The position numbers were made by a program, and so were the translations under genes. This document shows positions 23,814 to 37,700 of a stretch of 64,000 nt of DNA, one piece after another. Source of the stretch: Pachypanchax playfairii (Eukaryota; Chordata; Actinopteri; Cyprinodontiformes; Aplocheilidae); assembly GCA_006937955.1 (NCBI GenBank), contig SSNP01000042.1:3174386-3238385 (forward strand), written 5' to 3'. Each line of letters opens with the position of its first letter. The first letter of the stretch is position 1. Below the pieces are notes generated by a model. The model was not told where the DNA came from, did not search any database, and worked only from the letters and a program-made list of their open reading frames with translations.

Positions 23814-26594
23814 ACGGTGTGGTTTTAGTGTCACTGCAGTGATGAGAGAGGAAGGTTTCAATAAAAGGAGCCTGAGGAGCAGAACTCAGACAGTTTCAAG
23901 CCTGATTAAAAGATAGACAGTAAAATGAACCGTAATACCAAACTAAAGCTGCAATTTCTTGTTTTTTAAAAAGCACATTTTGCACCAAGTAAAAACACAA
24001 AATGCCAAAACATTGGGTGTAATTTTAAATGTTTCTGTGTAAAAGGTCTTCGTCACCTGTCAAGTGAACCCGTTTGTTTGACGTTAATTTCTCTGTCTCG
24101 GTACTAAAATAGCTGCTTTTATCCAGGAGTGGATCCTTCCGGTTCAACCAGACGTGGTGTCTCCAGCTTCCTGCCGGACGCCTCATCCATCTCCAACCAG
24201 ACAGACAGAAGCTGATGAAGATGTTTGTAGATTTATTGATTTCAGTTTCGATCTGTTCAAGGTGCATCTCACCTCTCACCCTGGAGACAACAAGCCTGCA
24301 GGAACAAGTCGGTAAAGAAGTTGGATTGTGGATGATTCAGCTGCTGTGATGGAACCACAACTCAGATAAATCAAACAGGACGAGGTTCAGTTTTAAAATA
24401 TTTTAGAAAACATTTGAACGTGTTTGTTGTTTATCAATCAAAAATTAAAAGACAAACTTGAGCTCATATGTTTGGAAGCTGCGATGCTGAGGGTCCCGCT
24501 CACACCAGGATCTTACAGTAAAGTAGTTACAACTAAACATGTGAAAACGTACCGGATGAACATCCAGCAGCAAGATAAAAACTGTGGGAATCATTCAGAA
24601 TAAACACTTGAAAATTCAAGGATTCGAGGTATATTTTAATTTTTAATTCCTGTTCATTAATGCGGAGGGGGCGGGGCTTGAAACAGGTTCTGAAACCAGC
24701 CACCAGGAGGTCAGACTGATTCAGGTACAGGTCAGGTCTCTAATAACTAGATATACAGACTGATTAAGACTTTTTTCTGTTTTTTTGAAGCAAAATGTGA
24801 TGAATTTAAGATTGACCGGAGACGGTTTGCTCAGTTCTCTTTATACTGTAAATAAAAAGGAACTAAACACTGACAAAACAACTATCCACCCACACTGTTT
24901 CCAACCACTGGGTCTCCTCAGGATGTAGAAAGAGAAGAAACAGCTGGTTTACTGTGACGTCTGTTGATTACTGGAACTTAAACTCTTTTCTAACATGAAA
25001 CATTTCCAGACTTATTAACTAGCACAGAAAGTTAAACAAGGTCGTGCAACAAGCGGAATTTCCTCTGAATTCATTTCTGTGTTGGTGGATTAACGTTTCA
25101 GATGTTTACAGATGTGGTTGGAAGAGTTCCTACTCCAGATGTTCCACTTATGTGTCACAACAGATGAAACGTGTCAGGGCTCTTTTCTTCTCATGTGAAA
25201 GTTAAAATTTGTAATTTTTTTTTCTTCGTCCCAATGAAATAATTTATTCAGAGCTTTAATGACGAATGTGTTTATTCTTGAAAATATTCCTCTTTTACGT
25301 TTCAGATTAAGTGATGAGTTTTATTTCATCTGTGATAGTAAAAAGCTGTAAAACAGATACCGTGATGATGTTCCACTGCTGAAAAAGGATCATTTTTATT
25401 GGACTAAATTACATTTTTTCTCCATTAAACATTTTAGAACCAGCTGTCCGTCTCTGTTCTAATGCAGCATGTTGATATATGTTCAGTCTGCAGTGACCTG
25501 CTTTAATCAAACTGTTGTTTTGTAATAAAATCTATTTATCATCATTTACCTGAAAGGAGTTTAATAAAAGAACATCAAGTAGATTTTTAGTGAGGTCACA
25601 TGAGGGGTCAGCGTGGTTGACCTGACCTCCGTGACGTGATGTAACCAGCAGCATCCATCTTCCAGCTGGACGGGGATCATGTTATTTAACTCTTTGTCTT
25701 AAAGCCACATCAACAGATTTCAAATTGTCCTGCAGGAAGACGGAGAATTTAAACGTCTGACAGTTTCCCTGCAGATACACAATCTCTGACTCACTAACCT
25801 CATTGTTAACGGTTTCACAGTTACGTTCAAAATCCTCATTAATATGACCTCAAAATTAGTCTGAGCAGGTTTATAGTGTAAAAAGTCTGAATGCAGCAGC
25901 ATCAAGTGTGACCTACGACTCAGAGACTTATTTTAAGTAAATGTAGCCAATTTAGAGATATTTATGAAAGACAGAAATAATGAAAAACAACTTTCCTCCT
26001 CCAATTCTTTAATTTTTAGAACAGTGGAGGGCAGCAAATACGATATTTGGGATCTCTGAAGCAGTTTTTGCCAACCGTGAACATGAAAGCGACCAGTGGC
26101 GGTCTGTGCATTTCCCTCTTAGGCCTTCAGTAGCGCTCAGTCTGAGTTAATCCACCCATCAATAACCATCTAACAGCTATAACAGTATAAAGAGTTGCAG
26201 TGCAGATAGAAACTTGTGTAGATCCAACAAGTGTTTTAACTGAAGAATAAAAACTGGGTTGCACACGTCTCTTATTACTGCAGCTACAGCTGCAACACAC
26301 TTAAAACATCATCCAAAATAACCTCATAAAACTGCAACATTAGAAAATAACAACATTTTACTCACCAAAAATTAAAATTATTTGTAAACAAAACCCATCC
26401 TCCTTTCTTTCCTCTAAAAAGTTTCATTACTCTGTCGTACAGATTATCCAGAACTGCTCGAACTTTTAACGATGTCCAGCTTCTCTCAGAAGTCCTAAAA
26501 ATGTCTTTGACAATAAATCTGGAACCAAATCCATTTCTTCTCCTCTTTCAGACTCAAACCAGCTAGTAAATCAATACAACTTTGAGCAGCTAAG

Positions 26595-26690
26595 TTTACC
26601 TGTTCACCTGCTTTACCCGTTCACCTGCTTTACCCGTTCACCTGCTTTACCCGTTCACCTGCTTTACCCGTTCACCTGCTTTACCTGATA
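26595..26690 (+). repeat. 17-bp tandem repeat
   Basis: Five to six copies of CACCTGCTTTACCCGTT in tandem, the outer copies slightly diverged. Non-coding intergenic DNA. Confidence 0.93.
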
Positions 26691-27052
26691 CCTGGACACT
26701 TCACCGATGACACAATCCTAATTTTGTTTCTGATGGTTACAAATCACTTACTTTTATAGTGACACATGTTCATGTTTTTAATACTTGAAATGTCAGAAAT
26801 GTTTTTATTTACTTTATGATGTTTATTTTGTTTGTCTAATTTCATTTGAGTTGTTGGTTCAATGATGGAACAAACTTTCTTTCATTAAAATAATAAAAGC
26901 ACCAAATCTGATTTAAACTGTTCAGATTTCTGTCCTGATGATCCATCTGACCGTGAACGCATCGTTTCAGAACTTATTTTGGGTTTTCGTTAATTAAATC
27001 GACTCTCTGGGAGTTTTTAGTTTTGTTTAGTGTTTTTTTGTGCAGAGTTGGT

Positions 27053-27089
27053 GAATGAATGAATGAATGAATGAATGAATGAATGAATG
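27053..27089 (+). repeat. (GAAT)n microsatellite
   Basis: About nine tandem GAAT units, followed by a short GGAA run. Confidence 0.95.
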
Positions 27090-27889
27090 CGAAGGAAGGA
27101 AGGAACAATCAGATGGAACTGCAGATCACTGTAGACCAGAACCACCAGACCCAGGACCAGGTTCTTCCTCTAGACCGTCTCCATGTAGAACAAACAAAGA
27201 AATAACTTCTTCACTCACGAAATAATGAGATTTTATCTGTATAAACAGTTTCAAACACCAATCAGACATGATGCTGCTGAATGTCTCCGCTGTCTGTCTT
27301 TTATGTCTCATAATGTCTCATGTCTGTCTGTGATGAGGACCTTGTGTGTAACATACTGAGCAGATTACACTGATCCAGGGATCAGTTTCAGTTTACAGCA
27401 GAAATAATTTATCAGGACAACTTGATGTGTCTGATAATCAAACAGACTCAGTCAGAGACTTTCAGACAGGAGGGGTCAAAGGTCAAAGGCTAATCTGAGC
27501 AGAACATTTAAAAATCAGCCTTCAGGCGAGCTGCAGGTACTGAAGTGCCCTAAATTCAGTCAAACCGCCCAGCAGAATTTATCAGTTTGTCCGTGTCAGT
27601 ACTGTGATATATTTGCGGCGCTATCTTCATAGCGCGTCAGAGTTGTTGCTACTTTTTTTTTTTTTTTCCAGATTTTATTGTTGGTGTTACCGTGAGAAGT
27701 AAACAAGTGTGAGTGTAGAATAAATCAAGTCACAGGTTTGAACTAACTGTGTAAAAGTTCCAGTGTTTCATGTCTGTCTCGTAGTTTCATTTTATTTCAA
27801 GGAAAATTAAAAGTTGCTTTGAGTCTTTGTTCTGTTTAATGTTCCACGTGAGTCCAAAACATTCTGGAGTCCAAACCCTGATTAAACAC

Positions 27890-28025
27890 ACGTTATCTCC
27901 GCCGCGCGTGCACGGGATGCCTCTGCTCGTGACGTCAGCGCGCGCGCGCGCTCCGGTTCGGGGCAAGCGGCAGAGGATGAGGACGTGAATTGACCTGAAG
28001 ACAAACAACGAATCGCATCTCATCG
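27890..28025 (+). promoter_or_regulatory. hapln3: hapln3 promoter and untranslated first exon (predicted)
   Basis: A local CpG-rich patch (GCGCGCGCGCG at about 27938-27950) with a full CRE-type palindrome TGACGTCA at 27930-27937. It leads into a GTGAGT donor after 28025. The next acceptor (CAGCTCAGCAG) lies 8 bases before the hapln3 start codon, so a non-coding first exon ending at 28025 is the simplest reading. The transcription start is not fixed. Confidence 0.55.
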
Positions 28026-28618
28026 GTGAGTCGGTTTATTCTTACCGGACGCAAATTCTTCTCTCGTGACTTCCTTTATTTAAACCGGAAATAACAACTT
28101 TAATTAGCAGGTAATTTGGTAACTTTCTGCGTGTTGTAGAGATTTTACAAACAATATATTGTGTTTCTTTTGGAAAACACTGAATTAAGTTAATGTTTGT
28201 TTCTCCAAAGCAGCTGTTTAAAGTCCCTTTATGTCTGTAAGGCCGTTTATTTTAATACCTTTTTATCTTTTTTAATTATTATTATTTTATGTATTTTTTG
28301 TGCGAAGAGACTGTGTGTAAAATGGATTTATTTAAAACGCAGCTTTTGGTTTATATTTACAAATTTACTGACTGACTGTTTTATTTTGAAACTGAATAAT
28401 TCCAAACCTGTTTGTTCTGATTGGATTTCAAAGTTTTGCAGATTAATTTAGTTTAAATCAGAACCTGAAAATTCTGAAGCTTTAATGCTGACAGGAACCT
28501 CATGCATCAGAATTTTACTGTCATTTCATTCTGAGTGACGCTTGTCTTTTAAACGGGATAAATGAAGCTGAGTTGAACCGAATCCCGGACCAGAATCTCC
28601 AGCTCAGCAGACCGAACC

Positions 28619-28751
28619 ATGCTGGATCTCCAGCGCCCCCTGCTGGCAGCCTGCGTGTACCTGCTGCTGCCCTGGAGCCACTGCAGGATCCGCTGGTACA
28701 ACAACGGCTTCCACTACCAGGAAATCCGCAACGGGAACAGCCATGAAGAAA
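28619..28751 (+). CDS. hapln3: hapln3 coding exon 1 (signal peptide)
   Basis: ATG in ACCATGC context. It encodes MLDLQRPLLAACVYLLLPWS, a hydrophobic signal peptide, then a polar spacer. It ends in phase 1 at GAAGAAA|GTAGGT. Confidence 0.9.
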
Positions 28752-31700
28752 GTAGGTGCTTGTGTGTGTTCGCGCACGTGAGAGTGTGAACTGTGCAGAT
28801 ATGTGAGTGTTTGCTTCTTGAGTGAGACAAACATGTGTTTACACCATAACACAGCTGGCTGGAAGTGAGCTGGTGTTCAGGTGTTTCCTGTTAACGGTCT
28901 GTGTTCATGCAGCACAGAACATGTTTATGTTTCTGATTAGATGCTGCAGCTGTTTGATTCCTGCAGTTTGTGGATCAGAATAACAACAACAAACAATTCA
29001 AACTAACAGCATCACTGTTTGACTCTGATATTCACTAAAGATGATTGTTACAAAGTTTATTTACGCACAAGACAAGTGATGACTCCATTTGACTGCCTGT
29101 GAGGAGCAGAGATCATCTGTACGGCGCCCGGGGGGAGTTTTGTGGTTCAGTGTAGGGGTGGGTGATATGGGGAAAAAAATCATATCACGATTTTATCACA
29201 TTTTTTTTCGTTTCAACAACTCAGATATTTCAGAAGTTATTTACCAGTAAAAAAATGCATCAATTTAAAAGCAAACCCCTTCACAGAAAATAAGATAAAA
29301 AATAATTTCAGACAGTTTTTAAATACTTGTTTTAATTTGGGGAAAAAATAGCAAATACGTTTTATTACAATAAACATCATCAAACTAAAAAGTTGACAAC
29401 AACCGAGCAGAGCTCTCAGTTCTCAGTGAAATGGATCATCAGAAACAAATAAGTCTCTGACGTGCAGCTGGACCATGTTTCACTCCTTGTGGGATAAAAT
29501 TGGACACGTTTAACTTTTTCTTCCACCTTCTCACATATGTCAGAATAACAGTTTGGGAATGGCGGTGTTACTACTTATAGGAGTCTTCTGAACCCGTCAT
29601 TCTCCACAGTTTGGATCAGAACCATATCCTTTGTCAGATACAATGTCGCTGCATACGTGATGTCTTTCAAGCGCTTCGTCGGTGTGGATGTCGGTGTGGA
29701 TGACGGTGTGGATGTCGGTGTGGATGACGGTGTGGATGTCGGTGTGGATGACGGTGTGGATGTCGGTGTGTTGGTGTGGATGTCGGTGTGGATGTTGGTG
29801 TGGATGTTGGTGTGGTTGCGGTGTGGATGTCGGTGTGGATGACGGTGTGGATGTTGGTGTGGATGACGGTGTGGATGTCGGTGTGGATGTCGGTGTTGAT
29901 GTTGGTGTGGATGTTGGTGTGGATGTTGGTGTGGATATCGGTGTGGATGTTGGTGTGGATGACGGTGTGGATGTTGGTGTGGATGTCGGTGTGGATGTCG
30001 GTGTGTTGGTGTGGATGTAGGTGTAGATGACGGTGTGGATGTTGGTGTGGATGTCGGTGTGGATGTCGGTGTGTTGGTGTGGATGTAGGTGTGGATGACA
30101 GTGTGGATGTAGGTGTAGATGTCGGTGTGGATGTTGGTGTGGATGTCGGTGTGTTGGTGTGGATGTCGGTGTGGATGTTGGTGTAGATGTTGGTGTAGAT
30201 GACGGTGTGGATGTCGGCGTGGATGTCGGTGTTGATGTTGGTGTGGATGTTGGTGTGGATGTTGGTGTGGATGTTGGTGTGGATGTTGGTGTGGATGTTA
30301 GTGTGTTGGTGTTGGTGTGTTGGTGTGGATGTTGGTGTTGATGTTGGTGTGTTGGTGTGGATGTTAGTGTGTTGGTGTTGGTGTGTTGGTGTGGATGTTG
30401 GTGTTGATGTTGGTGTGTTGGTGTGGATGTTGGTGTGTTGGTGTGGATGTTGGTGTGGATGACGGTGTGGATGTCGGCGTGGATGTTGGTGTTGATGTTG
30501 GTGTGGATGTTGGTGTGGATGTTGGTGTGGATGTTGGTGTGGATGTTGGTGTGGATGTTGGTGTGGATGTTAGTGTGTTGGTGTTGGTGTGTTGGTGTGG
30601 ATGTTGGTGTGGATGTTGGTGTGGATGTGGGTGTGGATGTTGGTGTGGATGTTGGTGTGGATATCGGTGTGGATGTTGGTGTGGATGACGGTGTGGATGT
30701 TGGTGTGGATGTCGGTGTGGATGACGGTGTGGATGTCGGTGTGGATGACGGTGTGGATGTTGGTGTGGATGACGGTGTGGATGTCGGTGTGGATGTTGGT
30801 GTGGATGTAGGTGTGGATGAAGGTGTGGATGAGGGTGTGGATGTAGGTGTGGATGTAGGTGTGGATGACAGTGTGGATGTAAGTGTAGATGACGGTGTGG
30901 ATGATGGTGTGGATGTCGGTGTAGATGTAGGTGTGGATGACAGTGTGGATGTAGGTGTAGATGACGGTGTGGATGTGGTGTGGATGACGGTGTGGATGAT
31001 GGTGTGGATGATGGTGTGGATGTCGGTGTGGATGTCGGTGTGGATGTAGGTGTGTTGGTGTGGATGTCGGTGTGGATGTTGGTGTAGATGTTGGTGTAGA
31101 TGACGGTGTGGATGTCGGCGTGGATGTCGGTGTTGATGTTGGTGTGGATGTAGGTGTGGATGTTGGTGTGGATATCGGTGTGGATGTTGGTGTGGATGAC
31201 GGTGTGGATGTTGGTGTGGATGTCGGTGTGGATGTCTGTGTGTTGGTGTGGATGTAGGTGTGGATGACAGTGTGGATGTTGGTGTAGATGTTGGTGTAGA
31301 TGACGGTGTGGATGTCGGCGTGGATGTCGGTGTTGATGTTGGTGTGGATGTTGGTGTGGATGTTGGTGTGGATATCGGTGTGGATGTTGGTGTGGATGTT
31401 GGTGTGGTTGCGGTGTGGATGTCGGTGTGGATGACGGTGTGGATGGCGGTGTGGATGACGGTGTGGATGACGGTGTGGATGACGGTGTGTTGGTGTGGAT
31501 GTCGGTGTGGATGTTGGTGTGGATGTCGGTGTGGATGTCGGTGTGTTGGTGTGGATGTAGGTGTAGATGACGGTGTGGATGATGGTGTGGATGTCGGTGT
31601 AGATGTAGGTGTGGATGACAGTGTGGATGTAGGTGTAGATGACGGTGTGGATGACGGTGTGTTGGTGTGGATGTCGGTGTGGATGTTGGTGTAGATGTTG

Positions 31701-34700
31701 GTGTAGATGACGGTGTGGATGTCGGCGTGGATGTCGGTGTTGATGTTGGTGTGGATGTTGGTGTGGATGTTGGTGTGGATATCGGTGTGGATGTTGGTGT
31801 GGATGACGGTGTGGATGTTGGTGTGGATGTCGGTGTGGATGTCGGTGTGTTGGTGTGGATGTAGGTGTAGATGACGGTGTGGATGATGGTGTGGATGTCG
31901 GTGTAGATGTAGGTGTGGATGACAGTGTGGATGTAGGTGTGGATGAGGGTGTGGATGTCGGTGTGGATGTTGGTGTAGATGTTGGTGTAGATGACGGTGT
32001 GGATGTCGGCGTGGATGTCGGTGTTGATGTTGGTGTGGATGTTGGTGTGGATGTTGGTGTGGATGTCGGTGTGGATGTTGGTGTGGATGACGGTGTGGAT
32101 GTTGGTGTGGATGTCGGTGTGGATGTCTGTGTGTTGGTGTGGATGTAGGTGTGGATGACGGTGTGGATGTCGGTGTGGATGTCGGTGTTGATGTTGGTGT
32201 GGATGTTGGTGTGGATGTTGGTGTGGATATCGGTGTGGATGTTGGTGTGGATGACGGTGTGGATGTTGGTGTGGATGATGGTGTGGATGTCGGTGTAGAT
32301 GTAGGTGTAGATGACGGTGTGGATGACGGTGTGTTGGTGTGGATGTCGGTGTGGATGTTGGTGTGGATGACGGTGTGGATGTTGGTGTAGATGTTGGTGT
32401 AGATGACGGTGTGGATGTCGGCGTGGATGTCGGTGTTGATGTTGGTGTGGATGTTGGTGTGGATGTTGGTGTGTTGGTGTGGATGTTAGTGTGTTGGTGT
32501 TGGTGTGTTGGTGTGGATGTCGGTGTGGATGTTGGTGTAGATGTTGGTGTAGATGACGGTGTGGATGTCGGCGTGGATGTCGGTGTTGATGTTGGTGTGG
32601 ATGTTGGTGTGGATGTCGGTGTAGATGGTGGTGTGGATGTAGGTGTGGATGTAGGTGTGGATGTCGGTGTGTTGGTGTGGATGTTGGTGTGGATGTTGGT
32701 GTGGATGATGGTGTGGATGTTGGTGTGGATGTCGGTGTGGATGTGGGTGTGTTGGTGTGGATGTAGGTGTAGATGACGGTGTGGATGATGGTGTGGATGT
32801 CGGTGTGGATGTCGGTGTTGATGTTGGTGTGGATGTTGGTGTGGATGTTGGTGTGGATATCGGTGTGGATGTTGGTGTGGATGACGGTGTGGATGATGGT
32901 GTGGATGTCGGTGTGGATGTCGGTGTGGATGTAGGTGTGTTGGTGTGGATGTTGGTGTGTTGGTGTGGATGTTAGTGTGTTGGTGTTGGTGTGTTGGTGT
33001 GGATGTTGGTGTGGATGTTGGTGTGGATGTCGGTGTGTTGGTGTGGATGTAGGTGTGGATGACAGTGCGGATGTAGGTGTAGATGACGGTGTGGATGATG
33101 GTGTGGATGACGGTGTGGATGTCGGTGTGGATGTCGGTGTTGATGTTGGTGTGGATGTTGGTGTGGATGTTGGTGTGGATATCGGTGTGGATGTTGGTGT
33201 GGATGACGGTGTGGATGTTGGTGTGGATGTCGGTGTGGATGTCGGGGTGTTGGTGTGGATGTAGGTGTAGATGACGGTGTGGATGATGGTGTGGATGACG
33301 GTGTGGATGTGGGTGTGGATGTCGGTGTGGATGTTGGTGTGGATGTTGGTGTGGATGTTGGTGTGGATATCGGTGTGGATGTTGGTGTGGATGACGGTGT
33401 GGATGTTGGTGTGGATGTCGGTGTGGATGTAGGTGTGGATGACAGTGTGGATGTAGGTGTAGATGACGGTGTGGATGTAGGTGTGGATGACGGTGTGGAT
33501 GTCGGTGTGGATGACGGTGTGGATGTCGGTGTGGATGACGGTGTGGATGTCGGTGTGTTGGTGTGGATGTCGGTGTGTATGTGGGTGTGGATGGCGGTGT
33601 GGATGTTGGTGTGGATGTCGGTGTGGATGTCGGTGTGTTGGTGTGGATGTAGGTGTAGATGACGGTGTGGATGTAGGTGTGGATGACGGTGTGGATGTTG
33701 GTGTGGATGTCGGTGTGGATGTCTGTGTGTTGGTGTGGATGTCGGTGTGTTGGTGTGGATGTCGGTGTGGATGTTGGTGTGGATGTTGGTGTGGATGACG
33801 GTGTGGATGTAGGTGTGGATGACAGTGTGGATGTAGGTGTAGATGACGGTGTGGATGATGGTGTGGATGACGGTGTGGATGTTGGTGTGGATGTCGGTGT
33901 GGATGTCGGTGTGTTGGTGTGGATGTCGGTGTGGATGGTGGTGTGGATGTAGGTGTGGATGTTGGTGTGGATGTAGGTGTGTTGGTGTGGATGTAGGTGT
34001 GGATGACAGTGCGGATGTAGGTGTAGATGACGGTGTGGATGATGGTGTGGATGTCGGTGTAGATGTAGGTGTGGATGACAGTGTGGATGTAGGTGTAGAT
34101 GACGGTGTGGATGTAGGTGTGGATGACGGTGTGGATGTTGGTGTGGAGGTGGGGGTGGATGTCGGGGTGTTGGTGTGGATGTAGGTGTGGATGACAGTGT
34201 GGATGTAGGTGTAGATGACGGTGTGGATGACGGTGTGGATGTCGGTGTGGATGTTGGTGTGTTGGTGTGGATGTTGGTGTGGATGACGGTGTGGATGTAG
34301 GTGTGGATGTAGGTGTGGATGACAGTGTGGATGTAGGTGTAGATGACGGTGTGGATGATGGTGTGGATGTCGGTGTAGATGTAGGTGTGGATGACAGTGT
34401 GGATGTAGGTGTAGATGAGGTGTGGATGTAGGTGTGGATGTTGGTGTGGATGTCGGTGTAGATGTAGGTGTGGATGACAGTGTGGATGTAGGTGTGGATG
34501 ACGGTGTGGATGACGGTGTGGATGTCGGTGGGGATGTCGGTGTGGATGTCGGTGTGGATGTTGGTGTGGATGTCGGTGTGGATGTTGGTGTGGATGTTGG
34601 TGTGGATGACGGTGTGGATGTAGGTGTGGATGTAGGTGTGGATGTAGGTGTGGATGACAGTGTGGATGTCAGTGTGTTGGTGTGGATGATGGTGTGGATG

Positions 34701-37700
34701 ATGGTGTGGATGACGGTGTGGATGTCGGTGTGGATGTTGGTGTGTTGGTGTCGGTGTGGATATTGGTGTGTTGGTGTGGATGTAGGTGTGGATGTCGGTG
34801 TGGATGTCGGTGTGGATGTTGGTGTGTTGGTGTGGATGTCGGTGTGGATATTGGTGTGTTGGTGTGGATGTTGGTGTGGATGTAGGTGTGGATGTAGGTG
34901 TGTTGGTGTGGATGTTGGTGTGTTGGTGTGGATGTTAGTGTGTTGGTGTTGGTGTGTTGGTGTGGATGTTGGTGTGGATGTTGGTGTGGATGTTGGTGTG
35001 GATGTTGGTGTGGATGTTGGTGTGGATGTTGGTGTGGATGGCGGTGTGGATGTTGGTGTGGATGTCAGTGTGTTGGTGTGGATGAGGTGTGGATGACGGT
35101 GTGGATGACGGTGTGTTGGTGTGGATGTCGGTGTGGATGTTGGTGTGGATGTTGGTGTGGATGACGGTGTGGATGTCGGTGTGGATGTCGGTGTAGATGT
35201 AGGTGTGGATGACAGTGTGGATGTAGGTGTAGATGACGGTGTGGATGTCGGTGTGGATGTCGGTGTGGATGTTGGTGTGGATGTTGGTGTGGATGTTGGT
35301 GTGGATGTTGGTGTGGATGTTAGTGTGTTGGTGTTGGTGTGTTGGTGTGGATGTTGGTGTTGATGTTGGTGTGTTGGTGTGGATGTTGGTGTGTTGGTGT
35401 GGATGTTGGTGTGGATGACGGTGTGGATGTTGGTGTGGATGTCGGTGTGGATGTTGGTGTGTTGGTGTGGATGTAGGTGTGGATGACGGTGTGGATGTAG
35501 GTGTAGATGACGGTGTGGATGATGGTGTGGATGATGGTGTGGATGTCGGTGTGGATGTCGGTGTGGATGTCGGTGTGGATGACGGTGTGGATGTTGGTGT
35601 GGATGTCGGTGTGGATGTCTGTGTGTTGGTGTGGATGTAGGTGTGGATGACAGTGTGGATGTAGGTGTAGATGACGGTGTGGATGATGGTGTGGATGTCG
35701 GTGTAGATGTAGGTGTGGATGACGGTGTGGATGTAGGTGTAGATGACGGTGTGGATGATGGTGTGGATGTCAGTGTGGATGTCGGTGTGGATGTAGGTGT
35801 GTTGGTGTGGATGTAGGTGTGGATGACAGTGCGGATGTAGGTGTAGATGACGGTGTGGATGATGGTGTGGATGATGGTGTGGATGTCGGTGTGGATGTCG
35901 GTGTGGATGTAGGTGTGTTGGTGTGGATGTTGGTGTGTTGGTGTGGATGTTAGTGTGTTGGTGTTGGTGTGTTGGTGTGGATGTTGGTGTGGATGTTGGT
36001 GTGGATGTTGGTGTGGATGTTGGTGTGGATGTTGGTGTGGATGTTAGTGTGTTGGTGTTGGTGTGTTGGTGTGGATGTTGGTGTTGATGTTGGTGTGTTG
36101 GTGTGGATGTTGGTGTGTATGTCGGTGTGGATGTTGGTGTGGATGTCGGTGTGGATGTTGGTGTGGATGTTGGTGGGATGACGGTGTGGATGACGGTGTG
36201 GATGTCGGTGGGGATGTCGGTGTGGATGTCGGTGTGGATGTTGGTGTGGATGTCGGTGTGGATGTAGGTGTGGATGTCGGGGTGTTGGTGTGGATGTAGG
36301 TGTGGATGTCGGTGTGGATGTCGGTGTGGATGTTGGTGTGGATGTCGGTGTGGATGACGGTGTGGATGTAGGTGTGGATGTAGGTGTGGATGTAGGTGTG
36401 GATGTCGGTGTGTTGGTGTGGATGTCGGCGTGGATGTTGGTGTGTTGATGTGGATGTTGGTGTGGATGACGGTGTGGATGTTGGTGTGTGTTGGTGTGGA
36501 TGTCGGTGTGTTGGTGTGGATGTTGGTGTGGATGACGGTGTGGATGTCAGTGTGGATGTCGGTGTGGATGGAGGTGTGGATGTAGGTGTGGATGACAGTG
36601 TGGATGTCAGTGTGTTGGTGTGGATGATGGTGTGGATGACGGTGTGGATGACGGTGTGGATGTCGGTGGGGATGTCGGTGTGGATGTCGGTGTGGATGTT
36701 GGTGTGGATGGTGGTGTGGATGTAGGTGTGGATGTAGGTGTGGATGTCGGTGTGTTGGTGTGGATGTCGGCGTGGATGTTGGTGTGTTGGTGTGGATGTC
36801 GGTGTGGATATTGGTGTGTTGGTGTGGATGTTGGTGTGGATGTAGGTGTGGATGTAGGTGTGGATGACAGTGTGGATGTAGGTGTAGATGACGGTGTGGA
36901 TGTAGGTGTGGATGACGGTGTGGATGTTGGTGTGGATGTCGGTGTGGATGTCGGTGTGTTGGTGTGGATGTAGGTGTGGATGACAGTGTGGATGTAGGTG
37001 TAGATGACGGTGTGGATGTTGGTGTGGATGTCGGTGTGGATGTCGGTGTGGATGACGGTGTGGATGTAGGTGTGTTGGTGTGGATGTTGGTGTGTTGGTG
37101 TGGATGTTAGTGTGTTGGTGTTGGTGTGTTGGTGTGGATGTTGGTGTGGATGTCGGTGTGGATGTAGGTGTGGATGACAGTGTGGATGTAGGTGTAGATG
37201 ACGGTGTGGATGATGGTGTGGATGTCGGTGTAGATGTAGGTGTGGATGTCGGTGTGGATGTAGGTGTAGATGACGGTGTGGATGACGGTGTGGATGTCGG
37301 TGGGGATGTCGGTGTGGATGTCGGTGTGGATGGTGGTGTGGATGTTGGTGTGGATGTTGGTGTGGATGACAGTGTGGATGTAGGTGTGGATGATGGTGTG
37401 GATGTCGGCGTGGATGTTGGTGTGGATGTCGGTGTGGATATTGGTGTGTTGGTGTGGATGTTGGTGTGGATGTAGGTGTGGATGTAGGTGTGGATGACAG
37501 TGTGGATGTAGGTGTAGATGACGGTGTGGATGATGGTGTGGATGACGGTGTGGATGTCGGTGTGGATGTGGGTGTGGATGTGGGTGTGGATGTGGGTGTG
37601 GATGTGGGTGTGGATGTAGGTGTGGATGTCGGTGTGGATGTAGGTGTGGATGACGGTGTGGATGTTGGTGTGGGTGTTGGTGTGTTGGTGTGGATGTAGG

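Larger units (their letters stand above)
17521..27890. other. mfge8-hapln3 intergenic region
   Basis: About 10 kb without a supported gene. It holds possible late mfge8 poly(A) sites, one repeat fragment, several microsatellites and the non-repetitive block at 23346-23760. No tRNA, rRNA or recognisable coding exon was seen. Confidence 0.65.
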
